From: Diphasiastrum complanatum
Taxonomy: Eukaryota > Streptophyta > Lycopodiopsida > Lycopodiales > Lycopodiaceae
Length of the DNA stretch: 64,000 nt
Reading direction: 5' to 3'
NCBI GenBank assembly: GCA_029204225.1
Contig: CM055092.1
Span: forward strand, 20,859,669 to 20,923,668
Part shown: positions 1-12,430 of the stretch, piece by piece
Numbering within the stretch: position 1 is the first letter of the stretch
Layout: the number at the start of each line of letters is the position of its first letter
Program-made: the position numbers and the translations under genes
Notes under the pieces: model-generated
The model's database searches: none
Seen by the model: only the letters and a program-made list of their open reading frames with translations
What the model was told of the DNA's origin: nothing

Positions 1-130
1 TTTTGAGAACTTTCTTGATGGAGAAAGTGGTTCATGTGCCTAAAATCTCATGAGAGCTATGATATGCTCTAGGCCTCTATCCTTTAATGATCACATCATA
101 ATAATGGACCCTTACTTTTGCCTAATTTGA
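1..130. repeat. Dispersed repeat, copy 1
   Basis: The first ~60 bases (a TTTGAGA-ctttctt start, then GTGGTTCATGTG and CTAAAATC) resemble 12463-12560, where the same words occur in the same order and spacing. The family is not recognised and no coding is seen. The left edge lies outside the window. Confidence 0.4.
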
Positions 131-279
131 TGAAGTTTTGCTATCTTTATCTAGTTCTTGATTTCTTGCATTTCATAATGATTTGATATTAGTGAGTGGA
201 TTAGATGTGTGAATGCTAAGATTGGCACATGACACAAACAAGTCAGAGGGCTCTGAAATAAATTCACAGAGTTCGTGAA

Positions 280-870
280 TTGAGCCTGAAAAATGGACTA
301 GCATGGAAAGTGAAAACAGCTAAGGACAAACAGGAGGCTGGAGAGTACGTTCTCCAAGCGTTTTCGCGGAGTTTGTACAAGTCGAGGCATCTGTCACTTA
401 AAGACCACAGCATACATGCCACAACACAATGGCGTTGCAGAGAGGCAGGAATAGTACTCTCATGGAAGTCGCAAGATCCATGATGGCCCTACTCTAAGGC
501 ATTCAAAATGGCTATGGGCTGAGGCAGTAGGTACAGCCAACTACCTACAGAACCGGACAGGTAAGTCTGGAGTTCCCCATACTACACCACATGAGGTATG
601 GTGGGGTAACAAGCCAAGTTTTGACACACATCCGCATCTTTATATGTGTTGCATACGCCCACGGTTCCGGATCAGAAAAGAAAAAAAGTTGGATGAAAAA
701 GTGGAGCAAAAATTCCCAGTAGGATATGATGTGCACTCATCATACTACAGGATCTACATGCCTGACAACAGGCAAATAAAAACGGTCAGAGATGATTTTG
801 ACCAAAAAGATATCGCCTGTATAAGATTTTGGGATTTTACGACGATGCAGTGAGAGCGAGGGATCTTGGA
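280..870 (+). mobile_element. Ty1/copia integrase fragment (decayed)
   Basis: Pieces of a copia integrase can be read in shifting plus-strand frames. A QHNGVAER-like segment lies near 425, a stretch equivalent to the WAEAV..A.YL.NR motif near 510-560, and the post-catalytic VGYD...YRIY block at 644-853. Several stops and frameshifts separate these, so no protein can be made. Gag, reverse transcriptase and LTRs are not visible here, so this is a pol fragment. In the family, integrase inserts the cDNA copy into the host chromosome. The domain is clear from motif order; the ends are approximate. Confidence 0.7.
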
Positions 871-1544
871 GGCGATGATAGCAGTATTGTGAGAGTTCTA
901 GAAAGTTTTGGAAATTTTCAGCATGAATCTGGAATGAACTCGTGGGAGGGATGGGTGAGGCCTATATATAGACTTTTTTTGATAGGAAATCGCAACGTCA
1001 CCTAGAACTCATGTTTAGTGCCCACGATTTCGCAGTGTGGTTCACGAACTCTGAGACAGAGTTCTGGTTCCTACTAGGTATTTTTTGTACCAAAATAGGG
1101 TGAATTCTCTTATTGTACAAAAATGGAAGTGATCAAAATTCGCGGATGTGACAACAAAATCATGTATCTAATTTTGAGGCTCAACGAATTATCTACGAAT
1201 TCTATCAATAAGGATATGAAGAGAAATAATGGTTTTTTTTATTTTTGAAAAGTCTGACTCTGTACTAGAATTCACTAAGGTGATAAATGAATCGTACATA
1301 ATGAAATTGGTCTAGGCGATATTATTTGGCATCAAAACTTTAGAAAAAGAATGAAATCTTGTGGTTGCATAAGAAAAGACTGAGTGAATCACTAAGCTGA
1401 TGATATCTTGATTGGCTGAACAAAAGAAACATCCCAAAATTTTGCAAATGACAAGCAGGTACCAAGCAAAAAGTAACAATAGAAAAACATCAAACAACAA
1501 CAAAAATAAAAAATTAAACAAAGTTAGTACATATCAAGATAAAA
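871..1544. other. Gene-free stretch
   Basis: Nothing coding is recognised. A TATATA box-like sequence near 963 and a short inverted repeat (GAACTCTG, AGA spacer, CAGAGTTC) near 1047-1065 are the only structures. It could be element-derived non-coding DNA. Confidence 0.4.
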
Positions 1545-2330
1545 ACAGGGTTTGTTGTACTTCCTAAGTCTGCTTCCATTAACTGCAGTGTCTAAAGTAT
1601 CGCCTTGTGAGGTTTGGAGTTATACATATCCAAACGCAAATATCTTTTGAATTACGTAAGGTCCTTGTCCAGAAAATTTAAGTTTGCTCGTAAAGGCTTT
1701 GGGTTGGTATAGGAGGCCCTTGTCTCCAACCTGAAACTCTTTGAATTTCATTGAACGATCATGCCATGCCTTCTGTGGACATTTGTGGACTTGTTGAGCA
1801 TGGATGCTGATCCGTCGTGTTTCACAAATTTGTTCTAGATGGAATAATCTATAAGCTAGAATCTGTTGATTCTATGCTAGATTGTATGCTACTCGTAGGG
1901 ATGCAACATGGAAATCCACAGGCATGACTGCTTTCTAGCCATATACTAGCTGGAAGGAGTTAAACTTGTAGCCTTCTTCGGGGTAGTATGATAACCCCAT
2001 AGAGCGATGTGGAGTTTTAATTCCCAATTAGAACGGCTAGACTCGATGGTCTTGGTTAAAACACCACATAAGACTTTTTTGGTGGAATCCGCCTTGGCCA
2101 TTGCATCGTGGATAATACATGGGGAACTTTTGCAATGTACAACAAAGAATTTCGAAAGTAAATCGGCTATGATAGAGTTAAAGAAATGTGTACCCCTATC
2201 TCTTATAAGTTCTAGAGGACATCCGAAATGAACAATAACTTGTTCATAGAGAAATTTTGCGGCAAAATGAGTGTCAGTATTGTGGACTATGAAAAAAGTG
2301 GATCTTGAATGGATCCAAACTCCCAAAATA
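1545..2330 (-). mobile_element. Ty3/gypsy integrase C-terminal fragment (decayed)
   Basis: On the minus strand 2326-1946 reads as the second half of a gypsy integrase core: an AKFLYE segment, then FGCP.E...DRGTHF (second catalytic Asp), then the LTKT...W...LH.ALW.Y.T segment. The reading continues to about 1545 through a VYG..AV.PV-like block and a GPY(V/I)-type C-terminal region, interrupted by stops and at least one frame change. The residue at the third catalytic position is not the expected Glu context, and the N-terminal zinc-binding part is missing beyond 2330. It is most like the plant Tat/Athila-type gypsy group. No LTR is visible, so this is a truncated pseudogene fragment. Confidence 0.75.
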
Positions 2331-3263
<933 letters not shown>

Positions 3264-3843
3264 AACTCCATCAAAGGCAAAAATTTCAACTTCTAAATGT
3301 CTTGAGGTAGCAGATCTCAAGATGTGTTGTTTCAAGTATTATCTTTCCTTTTAACATAAATTAATTCTTTCTTTTGCTTCTTTTTTGTGGGTATATGCCC
3401 CTGCTCTCCTTGAAAGTGTGCTTTTTATTTACCTCCTCCATTCTCGAAAAATTTCCACCCAAGTTTCTTGCTTTTTTTACTTCAATTTTTCTTTCTTTTC
3501 TCTTCTTATGCAACGTAAAAGATAATAGTTCGTCTTATCAAGTTCTATCCTAGAGCAAGTTAGGCTACAATTTTAAAGTGTTTAGTACAATCTTAATTTA
3601 GTTGATGAATAAAGAGAGGTCTACTAATGTCTTTTAGGACGTACCAAAACCATATACGACGAACTAATCATCGACATAATCATCTCATGTGGGATTGTAG
3701 TACATCTCCACATAACTAAAAAGTTGACTAAAAATTTTATGGAAACAATTGACTATCTTTATAGCCTAAAGTCTTTTTCCAAATATATGCTTGTGCTTCA
3801 AGGAAATCCTTGATTGTGGCTTCATGCTGCTAAAAGCAGCAGA

Positions 3844-3869
3844 CCCCCCCCCCCCCCCCCCCCCCCCCC
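3844..3869. repeat. Poly-C run (C26)
   Basis: Twenty-six consecutive C. This could be a real homopolymer or partly a sequencing or assembly length error. Confidence 0.9.
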
Positions 3870-3904
3870 ATTGTTTGAAAAAAAAACAAAAAATGGGGTA
3901 CGAC

Positions 3905-3960
3905 TTTATGGACTCTTATGGGTTGGTCTATCTTGAGCCTAACCCATAAGAGTCCATAAA
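3905..3960. repeat. Perfect 20-bp inverted repeat with a third partial copy
   Basis: Bases 3905-3924 are the exact reverse complement of 3941-3960, with a 16-nt loop. The core GGACTCTTATGGGTTGGT recurs in direct orientation at 3981-3998. It could be a foldback remnant of a small transposon. No terminal duplication is recognised. Confidence 0.85.
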
Positions 3961-4019
3961 ATCATTAAGCAAGAATATGTGGACTCTTATGGGTTGGTTT
4001 ACCTTGAGAGTCCATGACT

Positions 4020-5180
4020 TTATGGGCCTAAAGACTTGCGTGTCTAGTGGCATGCATGGATAGTGTCCTTCATGCTCCAAGGCCCATGGGCTTTCCTCTC
4101 TTAACAAAAAAAGTAAGATAATTATGCCATACAATGCCCTAAAAAGTAAACTAGATTTCTTTGGCAAGGTTTGTACATCCTTTGTGTGCCATTTTACACA
4201 TCATCTTAAGAGCATTAAAATATACAAGAGATGGCATTCCCTCAAGTAAATGTGAGATTGCACATAGATTTGTCAAATTATGTGATCCTAAAAAAGTAAA
4301 AGTAAACCACATGAAGACATGATGGCAAAGTATGATTATTAAAGTCCATACAAGTTTCGAAAAGTAGATTATAACCCATAAAAAAATATGTAAAGAATGA
4401 TTGCAATAGCCTATAAAAAGAAAGAAAAAATTGTGGGTCATAATTCATAAAGAGAAGTTTCACAGGAAATTTAAATGTTTTGGCAGTCCTTTACACCTTG
4501 AAATATTCATGACTGACCTTTACACCTGCCTCAAGTGAGTTTCATTCATGGCTTGGCCTAACACCTTCAGGCTTCAGCCATGATAGCCATTTGCTCCCAA
4601 TGTCACCAAAAGATTCATAAAGTTCACCTAGGACATCACCTAGGGCATGACTTTATATAGCACGGAAACATCAAATCTCCTTTTGTTTTGATTCCTTTTG
4701 GAAATGTGTTATGTGTGAGTTGGGTTTGTGATGGAAGCCTGTAAGCAAGGAAGAATAATGCAAAGAGCTTATAGGCCTTGTGGGATTGAAGCCCATATGC
4801 TTACTTACAACAGATTGATCTGCTTTACTATAAAATAATATGATCACCAAGCACAACCCCTCGCATCATCTTCGACTTCATGATCTTTTTTGTAACAAAC
4901 ACAATTAAGAAACATGCAAAATAGCAGATCAATCACAAAAACTTGCAATATTTATTCTGATCAACTGTGGGGTAATCTGGCAAGTGGTTTCAAGCGATAA
5001 ATGATCTATGTATACTCTGAGCTTGATAGAAAATACCAAGCTACTTATATTTTATAATCTTAAAATGTCAGTCGGAAATCTTAACTAAATTATGATGGCT
5101 GAAAGCAAACTGTGGATGCAGTACTGCAATAACTTTCACTCAAAGTTTATCATCTGATATAAGAAAGGAGCTGTAGCTCT
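4020..5180. other. Gene-free stretch
   Basis: AT-rich DNA downstream (3-prime side) of the phytocyanin gene. Short open frames here carry no recognisable motif. A polyadenylation region for the phytocyanin transcript should lie in the last few hundred bases, but no specific site is claimed. Confidence 0.4.
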
Positions 5181-5190
5181 TGACCGGCGA

Positions 5191-5916
5191 TCACAGGAGG
5201 AATGTGGTGATTGCAGCAACTATTGAGAGAAGGATTACTGACGTTGACCCAGATTGCAGCGATACTGTGTTTGCCTTGTTTGGTGTTGCTGTCGGAGATT
5301 TAGTTGATCCGGTACCTGTACTTCCCGTGCCTGATGGAGGATTGATGGGGGTAGAAGGAGTGCTGGAAGCCGTGATGATTGCCACTTTCATGCCCATTTG
5401 GCAATGTCCCGGTGTGCCGCAGATGAAGAAAGAGCTCGGATCTTTGATTGTGACCGTATCTTTGCCGCTGCTGTAAGATTTGAGCGGGCCATTAGTGTTG
5501 CAGGCTTGATAATCCGCTTGACTCACTTGAACAACAGAATGTGGCGGACCATAGTTGAAGACTGCAGAGTCAGATCGCAATGCAAGACCAGAGATTAGTT
5601 GTTGCATGAATATCTCAGTTTAGCGATCATCCAATCTAGTACCGGCTGGGCTTATATTGTAATCATATAGTATAATCTAAAGAGAATTAAGGTCTGAAAA
5701 GCTTGGACAATGCAAGCTCAGCTACTTACCGATCGTATCCCCGACAGCAAATGTATGCTTCTGCTCCCAGGTTCTGTAGTCATTTCCAGTACCCCATCCT
5801 GACGCATCGCCCACAGTATACGTGGACGCAGCCAATGCACATTCCACAGCAGCAAACAAACTCAATACAATTGCAGCGTAGTTTGCACAGCCCCTTCCCT
5901 GCCTCTGATCAGCCAT
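5191..5916 (-). CDS. Phytocyanin (uclacyanin/plantacyanin-type blue copper protein), GPI-anchored
   Basis: Two exons, 5916-5730 and 5561-5191, join across a 168-bp intron (donor GTAAGT at 5729, acceptor CTGCAG at 5567-5562). They restore the Gly-Asp-Thr-Ile|Val-Phe-x-Tyr block typical of phytocyanins and give 185 codons. Seen in order: a hydrophobic signal peptide (about residues 1-30, ending ALAA), a cupredoxin domain (about 31-130), a Ser/Thr/Pro-rich spacer (about 132-165) and a hydrophobic C-terminus suggesting GPI-anchor addition. The type-1 copper ligands are all present: His in PPHSVVQV, then Cys, His and Met in FICGTPGHCQMGM. The two structural Cys (YQAC and GHC) are also there. The axial Met marks the uclacyanin/plantacyanin branch rather than stellacyanin (Gln) or copper-less early nodulin-like proteins. 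The family works at the plasma membrane and cell wall, probably in electron transfer or redox signalling; the exact substrate is unknown. The start is the first in-frame ATG before the signal peptide. The gene appears intact. Confidence 0.93.
5562..5729 (-). other. Phytocyanin intron
   Basis: Canonical GT-AG intron in phase 1, at the position where plant phytocyanin genes usually carry their single intron (within GDT(I/L)VF). Confidence 0.9.
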
Positions 5917-6195
5917 GCTTCAATTCCTCAGCTTGGGATTCCTAACAAGAATGATCAGTTGTAGCTGAATAGTAGCAATGCAAGGCAATCACTTGATTCA
6001 CCAAAATTGAAAGCTTTTGCTGAGAAATTCTAGGATCATTCAGCCAATTCAGGGATGTCTGCCTGCAAGTGAAGCTGGCTGCTTGATTTGAGGCACAGAA
6101 TAAGCTCCTGCAGTTGCAACAATATAAGAGGAGGATGGATGAATGGAATCTCCAAAGGAGGTTGGAAATATATTGTATCAGGCATCGGTAGAAAT

Positions 6196-6375
6196 GTGCT
6201 CTCTTTTCAAAATGACACCCAACATTCATGCTTGAAGGGCACCTCGCCAGCCCATCAAAGGGCCATGCTCTCTTTTACACGTTTCAAAATGACAGCCAAC
6301 AATCATATGTGAAGGGCACTTGTCTCTCTTGCTCTTTCTAAAATGACTGCCAGGATCCACATTTGACATTTGACG
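6196..6375. repeat. Three imperfect direct repeats upstream of the phytocyanin gene
   Basis: The unit (GCTCTCTTTT, then CAAAATGACAGCCAACA, then a variable CAT region, then GAAGGGCAC) appears at about 6197-6246, 6267-6322 and 6331-6375. The copies are progressively diverged. They lie about 280-460 bp upstream of the phytocyanin start codon, inside its likely promoter. Confidence 0.7.
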
Positions 6376-6419
6376 GGCCAGGTTATGCAAGCAATATATC
6401 TACACTTCAAAACAGAAAA

Positions 6420-6816
6420 TGAGGGCCCCGCAAATTGCAACTGAAGGTAAACTTAGTAGTTGTCAATGTGGGGTCCAATACCTACTCCCTTTTGCAAAAA
6501 AGGGAAGTGAGTATGATGGACGCATGGACCGATGGTATAATGCTTTGCATGATGGAGACTTAAGAGACCCAAGTGGTCTACAACTTTGGGTTGTTTTCTT
6601 GCTAGAGCACATACCTACCATTTTTCTAAGTTTAATACCTTCTCTTTTAAGACAAACTCAATCTATTAGCCTTTGTGTCCAAGGGGGTGGCAATCTTAAA
6701 TTGCCATGTGGAACTTGCTATATCTAGCTCTTGGCAACCGATTTGGTATGATCGTACAATACCCTAAAGAGGATAATATTTTGGTGCTCTGTGGCTTTTT
6801 TTTTGGGAGAGTGTGT

Positions 6817-6822
<6 letters not shown>
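6420..6822. other. Gene-free stretch
   Basis: Short plus-strand open frames (6419-6727, 6706-6897) have no recognised motif, and the second runs into GA and G tracts. Probably not coding. Confidence 0.4.

Positions 6823-6863
<41 letters not shown>
6823..6863. repeat. (GA)n microsatellite followed by poly-G
   Basis: 41 bp of GA repeat, then a short TG stretch and a G12 run at 6874-6885. Confidence 0.95.
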
Positions 6864-6865
<2 letters not shown>

Positions 6866-6894
6866 GTGTGTTTGGGGGGGGGGGGCCTTGTTCG

Positions 6895-7678
6895 TGATGG
6901 CTATGGGTCGTTCCATAGGTGCCACTTGCCTGCAAATACTTTGGGATGAGTATTTGTCATAAGAGAATGTGTATCCCTCATTTCATAGTCTTAAAAAGAA
7001 ATATGAAAGTATTCATGCTTTTGTTTTGAAACTTAAAGCTTTGAATGATGAATTAGCATGTATTGGTCAAAGCATTAAGGATGTGGAGCTTGTTCAAGTT
7101 GTTCTTAATGGCTTATTGGATGATCGTGCTAACTTGGTGCAAAGTTTTGTTATTCAAAAGACATTGTCAAGTATGGAGGACTTGCAAGAGGTCCTTGGTC
7201 TGAAGATTTTAAACTCCAAGCAAGAGGAGGATCAACTTCTACATCTCAAGTACTTGGACAGGAGGAAGCTATGTTCTCAAGGGGCAAGTTCAAGTTCAAT
7301 GGTAAGGACAAAGGCAAGTGGTCTAAAGGACAAGATCAAGGTGAACCATCTTCTTTTGAGGGTAAAAAGGTTTCTATTGTGGAGTCAAAGGAATTTTCTA
7401 GTGATTGTTTCAAAGGAAAAAGAACTCAAGGTGAGAAGTAAGGCAATTTCACTTTTGATGAGGATGGTGTTGATGAGCAAAATTCAAGAGATTCTTTTTT
7501 GTCTTTTTGTTTTCTAACCAACGATGGAGATATTGATCCATGGTGGATTGATAGTGGAGCAAGCTTTCATATGACAATTCACAAAGAGTACTTCACTTCT
7601 TTGGTGCCTTACGAAGGAGAGAAGAATGTCATCAACGTGGCCAATGATGGTAAATTTGTTATCAAGGGCATTGGTACT
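6895..7678 (+). mobile_element. Copia gag and protease fragment, cut by LTR element A
   Basis: 6969-7280 encodes a copia-type gag core: a KKYESIHAF..KLK..NDELA helix, then a VLNGLLDDRA segment and an SSMEDLQE.L segment. A frame change near 7275 leads to a spacer and then an aspartic protease start (7541-7680) with the motif WWIDSGASFHMT, whose Asp-Ser-Gly is the catalytic triplet. The expected CCHC knuckle between them is not seen. The reading stops abruptly at 7678, where a TG-starting LTR of another element begins, so the rest of pol was displaced or lost. Gag packages the RNA; protease processes the polyprotein. Confidence 0.8.
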
Positions 7679-8198
7679 TGTAAGGGAAGCTCCCTAAAAT
7701 CTTGCTTACAAGACAATACACAATGGAGAACACACTATGGAGCAACCACCCAACCAAGTAGAAGCAACCAATCAACTCTAGAAGTTTCACCCCCAAGCCA
7801 AGGAATAAGAAGCATGAAAGTAGAGTGAAACCTTGGCAATGAATCAATGATCACAATGAGGAGTAGGGCGAGTTTGGCCTCAATATATAGAGCCAAAAGC
7901 AACCTGGGCACATAGCCATGCATAGCCCTAAGTTCCCTATACATAGATTCACCTAGAATAGAGTCCTAAGCATGGACCAACTATTCATAGAATTGCTATT
8001 GATAATTGTACACATGCATACATTGTCTCAAACCTTGTCTAAACTCCATTTAGTGTGTTCTGGGCCTCACAAGGATATTGGTTACTTTCGGGTCACATCC
8101 AGTATGACGTGGCATAACTAACAGCTTGATTTACTGGAGTACCGTGTATCCAAGACTAGGAGTATACTGAATCCTACTTACTGGTCATGGACATAACA
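7679..8198 (-). repeat. LTR of element A (3-prime LTR, minus orientation)
   Basis: On the plus strand it runs TGTAAGGGAA...ATAACA. It matches the LTR at 59456-59917 along its whole length, for example the blocks CCAAGCCAAGGAATA, AGTAGGGCGAGTTT, GGGCCTCACAAGG and ATGACGTGGC. A purine-rich tract on the minus strand (8215-8199) borders it, which places the element interior at higher coordinates. The possible 5-bp target sequence on the outer side is GTACT (7674-7678). Confidence 0.85.
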
Positions 8199-8215
8199 AT
8201 CTTCCCTCCTTAAAC
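8199..8215 (-). other. Polypurine tract of element A
   Basis: Read on the minus strand, a TTTAAGGAGGGAAGAT tract immediately precedes the LTR, as expected for the plus-strand primer of an LTR retrotransposon. Confidence 0.7.
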
Positions 8216-9762
8216 TGCTTCTATCCTTAGAAGCTCTCTAAACAGGAAAGAATAACAGGAACAGTTCTTTTAACTTTAAATATCAACCTAGAAACTTTCA
8301 CATCAATCAAGTATTTAGAGATAATCTTATTTTCCAAGTGATAATCTCTATACTGGAGTACAACTCAGGTTTGAAAAAGTACACTAAGTGATAAATTTTC
8401 CATCTAGGTTATATTCACCATAAGTTAGTAATATCACCTTCATGTAAGGCACTTACATGAAACATTGGATGAAATAACCTAACTTAAGAGATTAAAGTTA
8501 AAGAAATAATAAAATAATTATAATTACAGTCTGAAATTATCCACAACTCTGACAGATAATTCATAAGTTTATAAGTGCAAATATCCTTAGAATCCAAATT
8601 CTAAGATATGAAAATTCATTCAATTAGAACCTCTAGGAGAATCATTAAGATATAGAATGATTAAAACTCAACTCTAAGTATCCCAGATACTCTTTTGAGT
8701 CAAATGCTTCTGTTTCTAGCACCAAATGCAAGAAAATAGCATTCATTCATCTTAATAGACTTGTCTATCTCCTATGATAACTGGAGATCCAATTAGATGA
8801 AGAACTGTACTCAAGCATCTGCAAACCATAAACTATAGTAGAATAGCATCCACTAGACTAATTAATTCTCCACAAATAAGATAACTTATCTTGTGAGAAT
8901 ATCTGTGAGATCCATAGGCTCTCAATAAGATACTGGTGAAAAGTAATTCAAAACACTGATGTGAATTATTACTCAATTAATAGATCAAGAATTAATCATC
9001 ACAATTAAGAATCATCACCATTCCTTATAATCCTCTACCAATAATTAAGTATCTATTTATGATCCATCAATCATAAATATTTAGATTCGTATGATTCGTC
9101 AATCATAATTTCCTGGAATCAAAATCATACTTAATCATTTACATGATAATGGAGTATATGTTCCACATAACTCAGGAAAAGTAAGAATCATTCCAAAATC
9201 TTTCTCAACAAGAAAATACTGGATTCTAGGAATACTCTCAAATCAGGATTCTTTAACTGAAATGCAGGATATTCAAGTTCTATAAACCACTGGTAATTAA
9301 AGACAGAAAGCATACCAAATGACAATCATCTTCAATTACAAAAATTTTAGATTACAATCTAGAATCAAATCTAGATACCCAAAACCCTGCTGAAAAATCA
9401 ATTCAGTTATTATTCTTGGATTCATTATGATTCGTTATCCAATTGAGCTCTCTGGGATACAATCACTAATGAGCTGAGTCCCTTCCTTAACTAAGAAATA
9501 CTCTATCCCAAGAATATTGTATATCCAATGCACATAATTTTAACTGATGAACTCAAATGATTCACTAATCATGCGTCTTACAAGCAGTATAAATCAAAAA
9601 CCATCAGTTTCCGGTGAATCCACATCATATTGATCGTTTTACCAATTAACTTCACTTAGGAGTAATCAACTACACAAGTTAATTGCCAGTGATTCAGAAA
9701 TCTCAAATGTCTAGGTGAAGAACTAGTATAACACCACATTTAGATCCTTACCCAAATCATTT

Positions 9763-9820
9763 ATAAGTTAATCCATAAATCTTCCACAAAGATTTATGGA
9801 AGATTTATGGATTAACTTAT
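9763..9820. repeat. Perfect 24-bp inverted repeat inside element A
   Basis: 9763-9786 is the exact reverse complement of 9797-9820 with a 10-nt loop. A further direct copy of the GGATTTATGGAAGATTT part follows at about 9821-9837. Confidence 0.85.
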
Positions 9821-12430
9821 GGATTTATGGAAGATTTTGTTAACTCTGCAAGTATTTGTCAAAACAATATTTGATCATATGCTTATGTTCGCCGACTAGG
9901 TTAACTGCACCAGATAACCTTACTAACTAGGATTACACAGTAGATTCATACAAGATTAATCATGCACATATGAGAATAATCTCACTATGACCCAATACAT
10001 AAACACATTCTTACCTGGCAGATTCCTCCATAATCCACATATGTTACTCACATATCTCACTGAGATCTTGTAACTCAGCTACAAAATATTTTCTATTTCT
10101 CATGAGTAAATAACATATCCGAAAAATCTCTGAGACGAATAACATTCACTCTCAACAGTTTTCCAATCTCACTTACCTCTAATTACAAAATTTTTCCTAC
10201 TAATCAACCCCTCTCTGATCCTAGTACTTAGACTAGGATTAGGTTGACCCAATATAGAACTCTTAGACTTAAATTCTGATCAAACTTACTTCTATTCCAA
10301 TCAAAATGGAATTAGTAACCTTTGACCTTTTACTATACTACTTATAGATAATGATCCAAATATCAAACATGTTCTAGTTCCAGGCTGTCCACACAATCCC
10401 TAGAGAATTTATCTTATTCGAAAAGTTTCAATTAGGCATCTGACTATGAATCTATCCAAAATTCCTTTCAGATCAGATCTCATTTCTATACCACAATTGG
10501 TTCTATTCCGAAAACTATGCAACCCACAGATTTCCAAATAGAATTTTATCCCACCACTTCACCCCTCCTTTTAGAGAAATTATCAGTTTCAATAAAAATT
10601 AACTGGAAAGATGATATATGAAAATATCCAAATCCAAGAAAAGTCAGTAATAAGTGCCTCCACTAAAGGATTCACTCTATTACAAACAGGACTTCTCCTT
10701 TAAATATTTCCAATCTGATTAATAGAAACTACTATTCCACCGAAATCCATTTATGCAACAGAGATATTCTAGTTTAAGAAATTGAAACATTTTTACCTTA
10801 GAATTTATCTAAATTCCAAGCCTATTCACACAAGTAGTAATTTATATGACATAACAATCTTTTAGAAGAATAACTTCATGCCGGAAAGAATTCATATAAA
10901 CTAGTCTGATGTCTTATATTCGAGAAATTATTAAGAAGTAAAGTAAATTAAGAAAGCGAGAAATAGATTTGAGGGCCTCTGATTTTGTAAATAATGAGAT
11001 AACATAATAGGATCTAGATTAAACCTCAAATTTTCCAAAATACCCCACATTTGATCAAACAGTTTTATTTTTCCCATATCGCGACTAGGTACTAAAACAC
11101 ACCATTGATCATCAGATCTTTACAGTCCTAGAATTTTTTTTCCAAAATTACTGATATCCCATACCATCAGCTTTTCCTTCTAGAAAACCCTTGACCGCCT
11201 TATCTGATATTCTAGAGATCCGCTGATCATCTAGTTGTCCTACAATCACTATAGGAAATTATTTCTTGTTCTCAAACACTGGAGAATCCATTTATTTGGA
11301 TGACTGGCATGCCTATCAAATGGATATCACAAATCTACATCTGACCTTGTGATCTAAGCAGAAGAATTAACATGGTTAAAAATTACATCTTGATCCTTTC
11401 TGGTTAATGATAAGCTTCAAACCCCTACTGATGCATCAAATTTAGGGACAAGCTTCTGACACTAACAGATCCAATGTAATCCACGTATCTGACTCCACTT
11501 CTAACATCACAATTGACATCCAAAACTGCGGATAACTCAATGGTTACAAAGATATCAATTACAAATTCAAATGAATGAATTCTAACCAGGAAATTAATAA
11601 CCAGTATTAAGCAATTATTTACAAGGATTACGAAAATCCTAACTGCGAAATACATTTCTCAATCACACTTACTACCTCTGATGTCCACTCTTCTTCCCTC
11701 CTTAGAATTTTCAGTTCCCTGAAAATCTATTTCAGCTAAGGTACCAAGAAGACGTAACGACATTAGTATAATATTTTAAAAATTAATTATTGTAGGAAAA
11801 AGTCTAAAACAATTTCATTTATGTCCTGTACCTGGGTTGAATATCTGATATATCAAAAATCATTTACTAGTATGTGAAATTAGAAAACTATCAGACAAGT
11901 AACTGATTTCAAATTTTTACCAAATTGAAATTCAACAAAAAAAAAAAATTCAATTTTAACTTTTAATCTGGGAGTTCCCAACTCCAAAAGTTAAAAGAAT
12001 GACAGTACTGTAAAGTCTGTCGACAATTTCATTGCGGTTCCTTCTGTCAATTCGAACTTATCTATCACCGAGAAATAATTTAGACTTAGTGGAAACACTG
12101 TGATCAATTCTGATTGATATACTCAGTTTAATCAATTCACTAATCTAGACTAATTCCATAGATAACAAAAAAATGACCGAAATTTTGATTTTTTCAAAAA
12201 ACTCAGTTTTTGCTTTATTTTACGTAATTCAAAAATTCTGACGAAAATATTGTCAGTACAAAAGGCAATCAAAATCGAAAAATTGAAACATTGTCCGCTT
12301 CCTAATGTTACTAACCCAATGTCAAACTGGCATGCAAAGCACACTACATTAGTTGCAAAACGTCATTCCGGAATTTTTTACGTAAACTTCAGTTTTACGG
12401 AATTTGTCAGCCATTAACACTGATTTGTTC

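Larger units (their letters stand above)
8199..12430 (-). mobile_element. Interior of element A: AT-rich, non-coding (LARD-like)
   Basis: About 4.2 kb with no gag or pol motif on either strand and only two short open frames (11425-11655, 12150-12344), neither recognised. The far end (about 12160-12430) matches 57855-58110, which lies downstream of the related LTR, primer-binding site and leader at 59.9-58.1 kb. Together the two copies suggest one large non-autonomous LTR element: LTR, PBS, about 1.3 kb leader, this interior, PPT, LTR. This copy lacks its 5-prime LTR and leader. Confidence 0.65.

Noticed and set aside
5180-5476. 98-codon plus-strand frame
   Set aside because: It is antisense to the second phytocyanin exon, which has copper-ligand motifs on the other strand.
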